Assembly: GCA_963703855.1 (NCBI GenBank) | Contig: CAVPFW010000005.1 | Span: 1 to 64,000, forward strand | Source of the DNA: AP-15 sp963703855 | GTDB lineage: Bacteria; Pseudomonadota; Alphaproteobacteria; ATCC43930; CGMCC-115725 | DNA length: 64,000 nucleotides | Direction: 5' to 3' | In this document: one piece after another, positions 1 to 8,939 of the stretch | Layout of the letters: every line of letters begins with the position of its first letter | Numbering within the stretch: the stretch's first letter is position 1 | Notes under the pieces: model-generated | The model's input: the letters and a program-made list of their open reading frames with translations, nothing else | Database searches by the model: none | Told to the model about the DNA's origin: nothing | Made by a program: the position numbers and the translations under genes

Positions 1-60
1 AAATAGGTTGAGTCTAATGGGCTCAACTTCTGGGGCTCTCAGAATGATTCCCGGTGGTGG

Positions 61-122
61 CCCGGATATGCCGCCCGGACATGTGGCCACGACATGCTGC
101 CCGGACATGTTGCCCGGACATG
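61..122. repeat. Short direct repeats, CCCGGACATG type
   Basis: The 10-base word CCCGGACATG occurs at 74-83, 100-109 and 113-122, with a one-base variant (CCCGGATATG) at 61-70. Spacing is irregular (13-26 bases) and there are no unique spacers of constant length, so this is not a CRISPR array. It lies just beyond the C-terminal end of the broken repeat protein on the minus strand. It may be part of a downstream hairpin cluster or a degenerate tandem repeat. No function can be assigned. Confidence 0.6.
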
Positions 123-169
123 AGAGTGCGGCGTGGCCCGGCCCGGAAGGAGGCCAGGCCACGCCGCAC

Positions 170-1290
170 TGGGTCCTGCGGGCGGCGGGGATCAGCGCTG
201 GTGCGGTAACCACCGTCCAGGGGCGCCATTCCAGACCTCGGTCAGCGGGGAGACGGTGCCGGTGGCCGTGGCGCCGCTGGCCCCGACCGCGACGCAATGC
301 ACCGGCGAGCTGCAGGACACCGACCCGAGCGCGCTGAACGTGGCCGCACTGGGCGTGGCTCAGGACCGTCCAGGCCGGGCCGTCCACTGCTCGGTGAAGG
401 CCGTGTCGGTCGTGCCGGCCTGGTCCATATAGTCCCCCACGGCCATGCAGGTCGTGGCCGAGGTGCAGGACACCGAGTTGAGCTCCGCGATGTCGCCCGC
501 CGGGGCCGGGTCCGGGACGGTGAGGACCGCCCACTTCCCGCCGGTCCACTGCTCGGCCAGCGGGGCCAGGTCGAGGGCCGAGCTGGTCACCGTGCCGCCC
601 GTGCCGACCGCGACGCAGTCCTTCGCGGCCGGGCAGGACACGCCCGCCAGCAGGTTGAACTGGTCCGGGCTGGCCGCGGACTGGTCCGACCAGGCCTTGC
701 CGTTCCAGTGCGCGGCGAGCGGCTTCCCGGCCGCATTCGAGCCGACGGCCGTGCAGTTCCCGGTGGCCGGGCAGGACACGCTCTCCAGCGCACCGTCGTG
801 CTTGGTGGCCAGGGCGGACCACTTCCGCCCGTTCCAGTGCTCGGCCAGCGTCATGCCGGACAGTCCGGGCACCGACCGCCATGCAGTCCTTGGCCCAGGT
901 GCAGGAGATGCCGGCGGCTCGGCGGTCACCGCCGGGGTCGCGTCCGGCTGGGTGGTCCAGGCGCGGCCATTCCAGCCCTCGCCCAGCAGCCGGAGCTCTT
1001 CGTGCTGTAGGAGAAGCCCTCGGCCATGCAGGCGGTGGACGAGGTGCAGGACACGCCGCGCGGTCGAGCGTGCCGCCCAGCAGGGCTGCCGGAGGTGGGG
1101 GTGGGCGTGGACTGCATGGCCCAGGTGGTGCCGTTCCACCGCTCGGCCAGGGTCTTTACGTTCTTGCCGCTGCGGGTGCTGGCCAGCCCGGTGGCGGTGC
1201 ACTGCGACCGCCCGGTGCAGGACACCCCTACGAGGGCCGCTCCGCTGAAACCGAACTGTTCGCGGCGGCGGCCATGCGGGCCTGCGGGGT
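170..1290 (-). pseudogene. Frameshifted SVSC/WNG repeat protein, actinobacterial type
   Basis: Reading the minus strand, at least five copies of a ~45-residue unit can be followed. Each has a Cys-containing motif of the form SVSC-x6-C-x-AVG, followed by a LAExWNGxxW strand. The copies fall in different frames: two near 1035-1240 in one frame, several from about 980 to 365 in another, and the last near 200-340 in a third, so at least three indels break the gene. Repeat proteins of this design, often exported, are typical of soil actinobacteria rather than proteobacteria. I see no intact start or signal peptide; the region upstream to 1590 is GC-rich without a convincing reading frame. It may be a real pseudogene or error-rich sequence at the end of a contig. 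Confidence 0.6.
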
Positions 1291-1299
1291 CATCGCGCG

Positions 1300-1931
1300 G
1301 GCCCCGGCCGCCGTGGCCCGGCCCCAGGGGAGAACCGCCGGGCGGGCCGGGCTGCCAGCCGGGCCACGCTCCGGCTACCGGGCGTGCGCCGGGCCAGCGC
1401 GGCCGTGGCCGCGTGCCGCGGGGTCCATCGGGGTTGTGCGGGTGCCCCGCGGCCGCGCGGCGGGTCCGGCCGCCATCGCCCGCCGCCCAGCGAGCGCGGC
1501 CGTTATCCTCACGCGTCTTCTTGCTTGCCCTGCCATGCATTCCTCCGTTGGATCGCCCCCCAGGGGTCACTTCAAACACATCAATCACGACCCAACGGCC
1601 GGCGGTTTACTCGTTGCAAAGGATTCGGATTGCCGCGGCATCGGCGGTCCTGGGTCCGCCCCTCCGGGTCGGCGGAGGGGCGTCTCCCCCCGCGGGGCCG
1701 GGCTGCCGGCCCGGCCCCGCGGTGCCGCCCGGCCGCGGTACGGTTCCGGGCCGGGGCGGCCGGGACCCGGGCCGGAAATTACCCATCGGTAGGATGTCGG
1801 AGGCGTCACGTGACCCGCCTCTTGCCGCCGTCCCGCAGCGCCATGATCATGTGGCCAGGGTGGCGCGGCGTACGCTGGCAGCCGGCGTGGCGCCGGGTCC
1901 GGCCGGGCCGGGTCCGTCTGAGGAGGTTTTC
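1300..1931. other. No confident gene; GC-rich region with actinobacterial character
   Basis: This stretch of about 630 bases has long open frames on both strands, but their translations are Arg/Pro/Gly/Ala-rich shadows without motifs. Bases 1670-1740 hold GC-rich inverted repeats. The only useful signal is at its right end, a strong AGGAGG at 1921-1926 that serves the next gene. Confidence 0.5.
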
Positions 1932-2230
1932 GTGGTCGTGCGGATCGTGATCGGCCTGGTTTTGACCGTGGCGGCGTTCGCGCTGGCGGGGCGGCGGTTG
2001 TGGTGGCTGGCCCGGGTGGGCCGGTCGGGCAGCCGGCCCCGGAGCGGATCGCGGCGGTGCGCTCGCACCCGGCCCGGGACGCCGGGGTGGAGGCGACTGA
2101 GGTGATCGGGCAGCGCAACTGCTGGAGTGGACGGTGCCCGGCGCTGCGCACGCGGCCACCTTCTGGGGCTTCATCGTCTTGCTGCTGACCATCATTGAGG
2201 CCTACGGGGACCTGTTCGACAAGAGGTTCG
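1932..2230 (+). pseudogene. N-terminal fragment of an actinobacterial-type Fe-S oxidoreductase
   Basis: A GTG start at 1932 follows AGGAGG at 1921-1926. The first frame encodes a membrane helix (VVRIVIGLVLTVAAFALAG). A second frame continues as GQPAPERIAAVRSHP and EVIGQR, and a third as PGAAHAATFWGFIVLLLTII then EAYGDLFD. Joined across two one-base deletions (near 2035 and 2115), this resembles the N-terminal membrane domain of the large actinobacterial heterodisulfide-reductase-like Fe-S oxidoreductases. The match stops near 2230, where the sequence changes to an unrelated protein, so all Fe-S and CCG domains are missing. The abrupt end suggests an assembly junction or a rearrangement. Confidence 0.6.
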
Positions 2231-2234
2231 CCAT

Positions 2235-2718
2235 CCGCACGACGGAGGAAAGCCGCGTGCTGCACCGAGTCCGGCTCCAGCATCACGGTTTACCGGTTGC
2301 AGGGCAACCTGACCTTCGCCACGGCTGAATTTGTGGTCCGGGAGTTGACCGAAAATTCCGACGCCGTCAAACACCTGATCCTGGACTTCAAGGGCGTCCT
2401 CACCATAAATGAAAGCGCCTGCCGTCTTTTCTTCGACACCATCACCAAATTGTCCGGCCTGGGCAAGACCCTCCGGTTCACCAATACCGGCCATCTATCC
2501 CTGATGGCGCGTTACATGAAAGCCAAACTGGGCGGGCGCTATGAGGAGTTTTTTCGGTCGCAGGACGACAATGACCTGGCGCTGGAATGGTGCGAGGATC
2601 AGGTCATCGCGGCGGCGCTTCCCGACCGCAACCCCAAGCTGACGGCCAAACCGAGGCATTACGAACTATTTCATAATTTCACCGAAGCCGAGCTCGCCGT
2701 CGTGGTATCGCTGTTCGA
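2235..2718 (+). pseudogene. Internal fragment of glutaminase-type STAS and cyclic-nucleotide domains
   Basis: The frame encodes ITVYRLQGNLTFATAEFVV, then DFKGVLTINESACRLFFDTI, a STAS (anti-anti-sigma-like) domain. It continues to YELFHNFTEAELAVVVSLF, which looks like the first helix of a cyclic-nucleotide-binding domain. This order is known in the C-terminal half of some bacterial glutaminase A proteins, which is the best guess. Neither the glutaminase catalytic domain nor the rest of the nucleotide-binding domain is present: the left side joins an Fe-S oxidoreductase fragment and the right side joins a CMD fragment in a different frame. GC content is visibly lower than on either side. Confidence 0.55.
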
Positions 2719-2955
2719 CCGCTGTCCGGGCTGCCGGCCTCGTTCTCGGACGAGCGCGAGCAGGTGGTCTACGAGATGGCGATGGCGCTCGCCAATTCGC
2801 GCTGGGTGGCGCAGGGCCTCTATGACCGCGCGGTCAAGGCGCTGGGCCATGTCGGGATCACCGATGTGATCACCTTGATGGGCTATTACACCAGCGTGTC
2901 GATGACCCTTGCCTTCTACGACGTGCCGGCCGGCGCACAAGGAATGGCGCGCTAA
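2719..2955 (+). pseudogene. C-terminal fragment of a carboxymuconolactone decarboxylase-like protein
   Basis: About 78 residues are readable, starting PLSGLPASFSDEREQVVYEM and containing the helical CMD core up to SVSMTLAFYDVPAGAQG before a TAA stop. The N-terminal half is absent: upstream sequence is an unrelated STAS protein in another frame, so the boundary is near 2712-2722. There is no start codon in a sensible place. The fragment resembles the CMD domains at 45.3-45.9 kb in this window, and it marks where the main alphaproteobacterial sequence begins. CMD-fold proteins are often encoded beside aromatic-catabolism enzymes, which fits the amidohydrolase that follows. Confidence 0.7.
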
Positions 2956-2965
2956 CAGACGGATC

Positions 2966-3050
2966 GTCGGGTGGGTGGAGCGGCAGCGAAGCCCACCGCC
3001 CTTCTTCGGACCGAATGGTGGGTTGCGCTCTACGCTTAACCCACCCTACG
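2966..3050. repeat. Dispersed GTAGGGTGGGTT/AACCCACCCTAC repeat
   Basis: The left end reads GTCGGGTGGGTGGAGCG and the right end TTAACCCACCCTACG, forming terminal inverted repeats around about 50 bases that include GGTGGGTTGCGCTCTACGC. Two relatives occur at 40396-40471 and 63486-63558. This is a common type of small non-coding interspersed element in proteobacteria. It lies between a CMD fragment and an amidohydrolase. Confidence 0.65.
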
Positions 3051-3065
3051 AGAGGAGCGACACGC

Positions 3066-3879
3066 ATGCTGATCGTCGACGCACAGGTTCACATCTGGTC
3101 GGCCGGGCCGCCGACCAACCAGGCGCATCGCCAAGTCAACTCCTATTCGGCCGAGGAATGCATCCGCGACATGGACGCGGCCGGCGTCAACGCCTGCCTG
3201 CTGCATCCGCCGGGCTGGGACCCGAACTCGGGCAAGATTTCCGAGGAGGCGGCAGCCAAATACCGAACCGCTTCGGCATCCTCGGCAATTTCCCGCTCGA
3301 CAAGCCCGAGAGCCGGTCATTGATCGCCGGCTGGAAGAGCGGCCGGGCATGCTCGGGCTGCGCTACGCCTTCACCCGGCCGCACCAGGCCAACTGGATGA
3401 CCGACGGCACGATGGACTGGCTGTGGCCGGCCGCCGAGAAGGCCGGGATCCCGATCGCGCTGATGGCGTCGAATTACCTGCCGCAGGTCGGGCAGATCGC
3501 CGAGCGTCATCCCGGGCTGCGCTGCTGCTCGATCATACGCCCGGGTGCGCGACGGCAAGGACGACGCCGCGCACGGCAACCAGCCGGAATTGCTGGCGCT
3601 CGCCAAATACCCCAATATCGCGGTCAAGGCACCGGCGCGCCGGGCAATTCGAGCCAGCCCTACCCCTATCGCAATATCCACAAATACACCCAGCAGATCG
3701 TCGAGACGTTCGGCCCGCAGCGCACCTTCTGGGGCACCGACATCACCCGCATGCCGTGCCCGTGGAAACAATGCGTGACGATGTTCACCGAGGAGATGCC
3801 GTGGCTGAAAGGCCGCGACCTCGAGCTCGTCATGGGGCGTGCGGTGTGCGACTGGGTCGGCTGGAAGCTGCCGGGCTGA
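3066..3879 (+). pseudogene. Amidohydrolase (ACMSD-like family), multiply frameshifted
   Basis: An ATG at 3066 follows GAGAGGAG at 3051-3058 and opens with LIVDAQVHIWSAGPP, the metal-binding first strand of the amidohydrolase-2 family. The protein then continues through at least four other frames: FGILGNFPLDKPES, GMLGLRYAFTRPHQANW, RVRDGKDDAAHGNQPEL, and TFWGTDITRMPCPW at the C-terminal metal site. Each shift is explained by a missing single base (near 3264, 3335, 3530-3545 and 3627). The full family length (about 270 residues) is otherwise preserved. Members act as metal-dependent hydrolases or decarboxylases on aromatic-pathway intermediates. Clustered one-base deletions next to a chimeric region suggest low-quality sequence as much as genuine decay. 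Confidence 0.7.
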
Positions 3880-3882
3880 CCC

Positions 3883-4923
3883 TCAGCGGGCGCGATAGGG
3901 CGCCGCCCGCCGCGCCGCCTGGGCGACCGCCAGCAAGGCCTGGCGGCACAGGGTTTCGGCCGGGAGACCGGTCGTCTTCATCGCGATTTCGGCCTGTGCG
4001 AGGCGCTCGAGCGCGGGCCGCAACCCTGCTTCGGTCCACTGCCCGAGCTGGCGCCTGACACTGTCCTGGTGCTTGAAGAAGATCGGCGGGCGGGCATTGC
4101 GCAGCACCTCGTCGACCCCGGCGCCAGCTGCAACCCGGGCAGCGAGCGCGTGCAGCCGGTGGAGATGGCGCAGCAGCGCGCGGGCCACCGTGACCGGCGC
4201 CTCGCCCTCCTGGAAGACGCGCCCGAGGACGCGCTCGAGTCGCGCCGCATCGCCCTCGGCCGCCGCCATCACCGCATCGTCGAGCTCGAGCGCGGCACTG
4301 TCGCCGACCGAGCGGAGCGCGTCCTCCAGCTCGACCCGGCCCCCCTCGCCGGCATAGAGCGCGAGCTTGTCGAGCTCGGAGCGGGTCAGCAGGCGATCGC
4401 CGCCGAGGTGCTCGACCAGATATTGCACGGCATCGCGGCTGGCGGTGACGTGGTGCGCCGCCAAGGTCTCGCGGATCACCGCGGCGCGGTCGCGCGGCGG
4501 GTCCGGCCAGCAGCCGATCGCAGTCGCGCGGGGCGATCCCTCGAACGCCCGCCGCAGCGGCGACGACGCCCCCAATTCTCCGGCCTCGGCCACCACCAGC
4601 GCGTCGCCCGGCGTCTCGTCGAGAAACCCCGCGAACAGGCGCGCCGCCCCGTCTGCGGCGCCGCGCACGCGCACCACCCGCCGCCCGCCCGCGAGGCTCA
4701 GCTGCGCGGCCTCGTCGCCGAGGCGGGCCGGGTCGGAGGCCAAGGCCGCGCCGGTGAGATCGGCGATGCGGAACGGATCGCCTAGGTCCGGGCAGACGGT
4801 GCGGGCGAGGGTGTCGGCGCGCTCGCGCACCAGACCCGCGTCAGGCCCGTAGAGCAGCACCGCGCGGACCCCGGGGTCGGGGCGCTGCAGAAACGCGGCG
4901 AGCCGCGCCGGAGAAAGCTTCAC
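3883..4923 (-). CDS. holA: DNA polymerase III subunit delta
   Basis: The 346-residue protein matches the clamp-loader delta subunit in length and layout. It opens with VRAVLLYGPDAGLVRERAD, a degenerate P-loop as expected for delta, and has the RSELDKLALYAGEG segment typical of the lid domain. The C-terminal collar helices include IFFKHQDSVRRQLGQW. Delta binds the beta clamp and helps open it during loading in the replisome. The gene is last in the leuS-lptE-holA run on the minus strand, starting 6 bases after the lptE stop, an arrangement common in alphaproteobacteria. The frame is intact. Confidence 0.92.
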   Translation of the reverse strand: MKLSPARLAAFLQRPDPGVRAVLLYGPDAGLVRERADTLARTVCPDLGDPFRIADLTGAALASDPARLGDEAAQLSLAGGRRVVRVRGAADGAARLFAGFLDETPGDALVVAEAGELGASSPLRRAFEGSPRATAIGCWPDPPRDRAAVIRETLAAHHVTASRDAVQYLVEHLGGDRLLTRSELDKLALYAGEGGRVELEDALRSVGDSAALELDDAVMAAAEGDAARLERVLGRVFQEGEAPVTVARALLRHLHRLHALAARVAAGAGVDEVLRNARPPIFFKHQDSVRRQLGQWTEAGLRPALERLAQAEIAMKTTGLPAETLCRQALLAVAQAARRAAPYRAR

Positions 4924-4929
4924 GACGTG

Positions 4930-5460
4930 TCAGCCCTGCTTCGGGGTGTTCTCGGCGGCGCGGTGCTCCATGAACAAGGTGAGCCGCGTGACGATCTCCT
5001 GGTTCAGCTCGGCGACGGCGCGGACCCCGGAATCGTCTTCGGCGACGACGGTCGAGTACTGGTTCGGATCGAGCGCGAACGAGTTCTGCACGTGCAGCGA
5101 ATTGGTCAGCAGGGCGCTGCCGCCGCGGCTGTCGGCCAGCGAGTAGGTGGCAAAGACGTCGAGCCGGCCCAAGGTTGCCGTGCCTTGAGATTGAATGCCG
5201 ACATCGACCAGAGAGACCGCCAGGGTGGTGTGCAGAACATAGCGCTCCTTGGTCGGCTCGCCGGTCGGATTGAGCGAATTGCGCAACGCCATCTCGAGCC
5301 GCTGGCCGATCCGCTCGGGGATCGGCGCCACCCGGATGGCGCGGAGGTCCTCGCTCGCCGGCCCGCTCTGCGGGTCGGCATAGAGCGGCGTCCAGCCGCA
5401 GCCGGGCAACCCCAGGGCGAGAGCGAAGGCGAGGGCGAGAACCGCGCGGCGCCCCGGCAT
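4930..5460 (-). CDS. lptE: LPS assembly lipoprotein LptE
   Basis: The product has 176 residues. The chosen start (ATG at 5460) gives a signal peptide, RRAVLALAFALALGLPGC, ending in a lipobox cysteine, followed by GWTPLY as in alphaproteobacterial LptE. LptE plugs the LptD barrel in the outer membrane and takes part in LPS delivery to the cell surface. The leuS stop lies one base upstream of this ATG, so translation is probably coupled. A longer frame upstream overlaps leuS and lacks a signal peptide, so I rejected it. Confidence 0.85.
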   Translation of the reverse strand: MPGRRAVLALAFALALGLPGCGWTPLYADPQSGPASEDLRAIRVAPIPERIGQRLEMALRNSLNPTGEPTKERYVLHTTLAVSLVDVGIQSQGTATLGRLDVFATYSLADSRGGSALLTNSLHVQNSFALDPNQYSTVVAEDDSGVRAVAELNQEIVTRLTLFMEHRAAENTPKQG

Positions 5461-5461
5461 G

Positions 5462-8044
5462 TCAGGCGACGATGCTGACGATTCGGTTCGGCACGACGAT
5501 AATCTTTCGCGGCGGGCGGCCGTCGAGCCAGCGCGCCACCTGGGGCAAATCGAGCGCGGCATTCTCGACCGTGCCGCTCGCCGTGTCGCGCGGAAATTCG
5601 AGCGTGCCGCGCAGCTTGCCGTTGACCTGGACGGCGATCGTCACCTGCTCGTCGCGGGCGAGGTCCGGATCGGCCCGCGGCCAGGGCTGCTCGGCGAGCA
5701 GACCGGCGCCGCCGAGTGTCAGCCACATTTCCTCCGCCAGATGCGGCATCATCGGCCCGAGAAGCCGCGCTGCGGTTTCGAGCCCCTCGCGCAGCACCGC
5801 GGGCGCGCCGGGCTCGGTTTCGAGCATCGGCTGCGGCAGCTCCTCGATCGCGTTGGTCAATTCGCGGATGCGCGCGACGGCGCGGTTGAAGCGGAACCTG
5901 TCGAGATCGTCGGTGACCGCGGCGATCGTCCGGTGGATCGTCCGGCGCAGCGCGGCCAGGGGTGGAGGCAGCTCGGCCGCAACCGTCGTGCCGGGCGGCG
6001 GCAGCGGGGCCGGCGGCTCGCTCGCCATTCGCCACAGCCGGTTGACATAGCGCCAGATCCCCTCGATCCCGGTCTCGGTCCATTCGAGATCGCGCTCGGG
6101 CGGGCTGTCGGACAACAGGTAGAGCCGCGCCGTGTCGGCGCCGTAGGTGTCGACGATGGCGTCGAGGCCGACCACGTTTTTTTTCGATTTGCTCATCTTT
6201 TCGTGCCGCCCGGCGATGGCGGGCCGGCCGGATAGGTCGACGAGCCGGCCTTCGGCGTCGCTCTCGACCTCCTCCGGGAAGAGCCACTCGCCGCTCTCGC
6301 TCTGGTAGGTCTGATGGCAGACCATGCCCTGCGTGAACAGCCCGGCGAACGGCTCGTCGAGATCGAGATAGCCGCAGCGCTTCAAGGCGCGGGTGAAGAA
6401 GCGCGAATAGAGCAGGTGCAGCACCGCGTGCTCGACCCCGCCGATATACTGGTCGACCGGCATCCAATAATCGACCGCGGCCCGCTCGAACGCTTCGGGG
6501 GCGCGCGCCGAGCAGAAGCGCAGAAAATACCACGACGACTCGAAAAAGGTGTCGAAGGTGTCGGTTTCGCGCCGGGCCGGCCCGCGGCAGCGCGGGCAAT
6601 CGACATACTGCCAGGTCGGATGATGGGCGAGCGGGTTGCCCGGCACCGCAAAGCTGACATCCTCGGGCAAGGTCACCGGCAGGTCGCTCTCCGGCACCGG
6701 GACGATGCCGCAGGCCGGGCAATGGATGACCGGGATCGGGCATCCCCAATAGCGCTGTCGCGACACCCCCCAATCGCGCAGGCGATAGGCGATCGTGCGC
6801 TCGCCGCGCCCCAGCGCCTGGAGCCGTTCGGCGGCTTCCCGCTTGGCCTCGGCAACCGGCAACCCGTCGAGGAAATCGGAGTTGCAGAGGGTGCCGTCTT
6901 CGACATAGGCCTCATCGCCGATCGCGAACTGCGCCGGGTCCTCACCCGGAGGCAATACCACCGGGATCACCGGCAGCCCGTATTTGCGGGCGAATTCGAG
7001 GTCGCGCTGGTCGTGCGCCGGGCAGCCGAAAATGGCGCCGGTGCCGTATTCCATCAGCACAAAGTTGGCGACCCAGACCGGCACGCGCCGGTTGGGGTCG
7101 AACGGATGCACGGCTTCGAGGCCGGTGGCGCAGCCGCGCTTCTCGGCGGTCTCGATCACCGCCTCGCTGGTGCCCATGCGGTTGCATTCGGCGATGAAGG
7201 CGGCCAGCTCGGGATCGGTCTCGGCCAGAAGCTGCGCCAGCGGGTGGTTCGGCGACAGGGCCACGAACGAGGCGCCGAACAAGGTGTCCTGCCGGGTGGT
7301 GAAGACCTCGATGGGCTCGCCCCGCCCGGCGATCTCGAAAAACACCCGGGCGCCTTCCGAGCGGCCGATCCAGTTCTCCTGCATCAGCCGAACGCGCTCC
7401 GGCCAGCGCTCGAGGCCGCCGAGCGCGTCGAGCAATTCCTCGGTGAATTCGGTGATGCGCAGAAACCACTGCGATAAGAGGCGCTTTTCGACGATGGCGC
7501 CGGAGCGCCAGCCGCGGCCGTCGATGACCTGCTCGTTGGCGAGAACGGTGTTTTCGACCGGGTCCCAGTTGACCCACGATTCCTTGCGGTAGGCGAGACC
7601 GGCCGCCAGGAAATCGAGAAACATCTTCTGCTCGTGGCGGTAATAGTCGGGGTGGCAGGTGGCGATCTCGCGCGACCAGTCATAGGCAAAGCCCATGCGC
7701 TCGAGCTGGGCCCGCATCGTCGCGATGTTGTGCCGGGTCCACACCGCCGGATGGGTGTTCTCGGCGATCGCCGCGTTCTCGGCCGGCAGCCCGAATGCGT
7801 CCCAGCCCATCGGGTGGAGCACGTTGAACCCCTGCGCGCGCCGGTAACGGGCGACCAGATCCCCCATCGTGTAGTTGCGGACATGGCCGACATGCAGCTG
7901 GCCGGACGGGTAGGGAAACATTTCAAGCACATAATACTTCGGCCGCCCCGGCTCGCTCGCGACCTCGAACAGCCGCCGCTCGCGCCAGGCCTTCTGCCAT
8001 TTCGTTTCAGCTTCTCGAAAATTGTATCGCGGCATGGTTTGCAC
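5462..8044 (-). CDS. leuS: Leucyl-tRNA synthetase
   Basis: The 860-residue class I synthetase charges tRNA-Leu with leucine. The HIGH signature appears as HVGH near residue 51 (FPYPSGQLHVGHVRNYTMGD), and the KMSKS loop as EKMSKSKKN near residue 616. The editing domain carries TTRQDTLFGASFVALSPNHP. Length and domain order are normal and the frame is unbroken over 2.6 kb. The start could be the ATG at 8044 or three codons later at 8035 (MPRYNFREAE), the more usual N-terminus. It heads the leuS-lptE-holA cluster. Confidence 0.97.
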   Translation of the reverse strand: MQTMPRYNFREAETKWQKAWRERRLFEVASEPGRPKYYVLEMFPYPSGQLHVGHVRNYTMGDLVARYRRAQGFNVLHPMGWDAFGLPAENAAIAENTHPAVWTRHNIATMRAQLERMGFAYDWSREIATCHPDYYRHEQKMFLDFLAAGLAYRKESWVNWDPVENTVLANEQVIDGRGWRSGAIVEKRLLSQWFLRITEFTEELLDALGGLERWPERVRLMQENWIGRSEGARVFFEIAGRGEPIEVFTTRQDTLFGASFVALSPNHPLAQLLAETDPELAAFIAECNRMGTSEAVIETAEKRGCATGLEAVHPFDPNRRVPVWVANFVLMEYGTGAIFGCPAHDQRDLEFARKYGLPVIPVVLPPGEDPAQFAIGDEAYVEDGTLCNSDFLDGLPVAEAKREAAERLQALGRGERTIAYRLRDWGVSRQRYWGCPIPVIHCPACGIVPVPESDLPVTLPEDVSFAVPGNPLAHHPTWQYVDCPRCRGPARRETDTFDTFFESSWYFLRFCSARAPEAFERAAVDYWMPVDQYIGGVEHAVLHLLYSRFFTRALKRCGYLDLDEPFAGLFTQGMVCHQTYQSESGEWLFPEEVESDAEGRLVDLSGRPAIAGRHEKMSKSKKNVVGLDAIVDTYGADTARLYLLSDSPPERDLEWTETGIEGIWRYVNRLWRMASEPPAPLPPPGTTVAAELPPPLAALRRTIHRTIAAVTDDLDRFRFNRAVARIRELTNAIEELPQPMLETEPGAPAVLREGLETAARLLGPMMPHLAEEMWLTLGGAGLLAEQPWPRADPDLARDEQVTIAVQVNGKLRGTLEFPRDTASGTVENAALDLPQVARWLDGRPPRKIIVVPNRIVSIVA

Positions 8045-8229
8045 GAAATCTCCACGGTTCCGCCGGCACGGCTGGACCCACCCCGGCTCGATAGGCCGTC
8101 AGGGTCCGATCTTGACCGATATATTGTGCGTATGCAGGCGAGGTCCGGCAACCCTTGCGGCACCAGGTCGATCCCGCGCGGCCCGAGCGCGCACCGCCGC
8201 CTCGTTGCCGGGCGTCCTCGTCGGCAGCC

Positions 8230-8295
8230 ACGGCGCCGTCAGCCCGAAGCCCCGGCGCTCTCAGCCAGAGGCCCCGGCGCTCTCAGCCAGAGGCC
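8230..8295. repeat. 22-bp tandem repeat over the stop codon of the DUF3576 gene
   Basis: Two identical 22-base units lie at 8252-8273 and 8274-8295 (CCGGCGCTCTCAGCCAGAGG plus CC). A diverged third copy is at 8230-8251. On the minus strand the unit contains the TGA stop of the preceding lipoprotein gene, so the gene's last codons and stop have been duplicated downstream. The repeat could vary in copy number by slippage without altering the protein. Confidence 0.75.
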
Positions 8296-8864
8296 AACGA
8301 TTTGCTCCAGGCGCGCTTGAGCTGCCCGGCGCGCCGCAGGATCGCGGTCTCGAGATCGTCCTCGACCTTTCTGGCGATCGTGGTATCGACCCACTGCCCG
8401 GTCGCCGAGCGCTCCTGCCGGTCCACCGTGACCGCGACCGAATCGGATCTGAGCGTCCGGGACAGGACGAAGACATTGATGCGGTAACGCTCGTTGGGCT
8501 TGCCCCTCGGCGAATACCAATCGGTGACGATCATCCCGGTAAGCGGGTCCTCGGAGCTGAACTTGACGAAATCCAGGGTATCGTGCGCCGCCTGCCACAG
8601 GATCGGGCTGACCGTGCCGCCGGTCTGCGGCCCCGGCTCGCGCACCGACGGTTTCTTGGCGAGGCCGAGCACCGTCCAGATGGTGGCTTCGGTGTCCATC
8701 TCGCCGGGTGCGGCGGCGGCGATGGTGTGCGGGTCCTTCACACCCGGCGGCGCGCCCGCCTGCGGGCTCGCCGGGCCGGCGGGCGGGCTCGAGCCGCATC
8801 CGGCAAGCATCAACGAAAGGCTTGCGGCGAGCATGGTCGACAGGCGGTAATGGGCAACAGGCAT
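8283..8864 (-). CDS. DUF3576 family lipoprotein
   Basis: The 193-residue protein begins at ATG 8864 with a signal peptide ending in LMLAGC, so it is probably a lipoprotein. The mature part contains LWQAAHDTLDFVKFSSEDPL, MIVTDWYSP and NERYRINVFVLSRTLRSD, characteristic of the alphaproteobacterial DUF3576 family. Its molecular role is unknown. It is commonly encoded just upstream of leuS and lptE, as here, which hints at an envelope function, though that is inference. A tandem 22-bp repeat covers its stop codon. Confidence 0.82.
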   Translation of the reverse strand: MPVAHYRLSTMLAASLSLMLAGCGSSPPAGPASPQAGAPPGVKDPHTIAAAAPGEMDTEATIWTVLGLAKKPSVREPGPQTGGTVSPILWQAAHDTLDFVKFSSEDPLTGMIVTDWYSPRGKPNERYRINVFVLSRTLRSDSVAVTVDRQERSATGQWVDTTIARKVEDDLETAILRRAGQLKRAWSKSLASG

Positions 8865-8939
8865 CCGGCAATCCCCCGCACGGCAGCGTTGCTCGCGGCC
8901 GGGGCGAGCAGCCAGCTTTTTGCCAGGAATGGAGCAGAT

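Noticed and set aside
61..122. Possible CRISPR array from repeated CCCGGACATG words
   Set aside because: Repeats are only 10 bases, spacing is irregular and short, and no cas genes are present.
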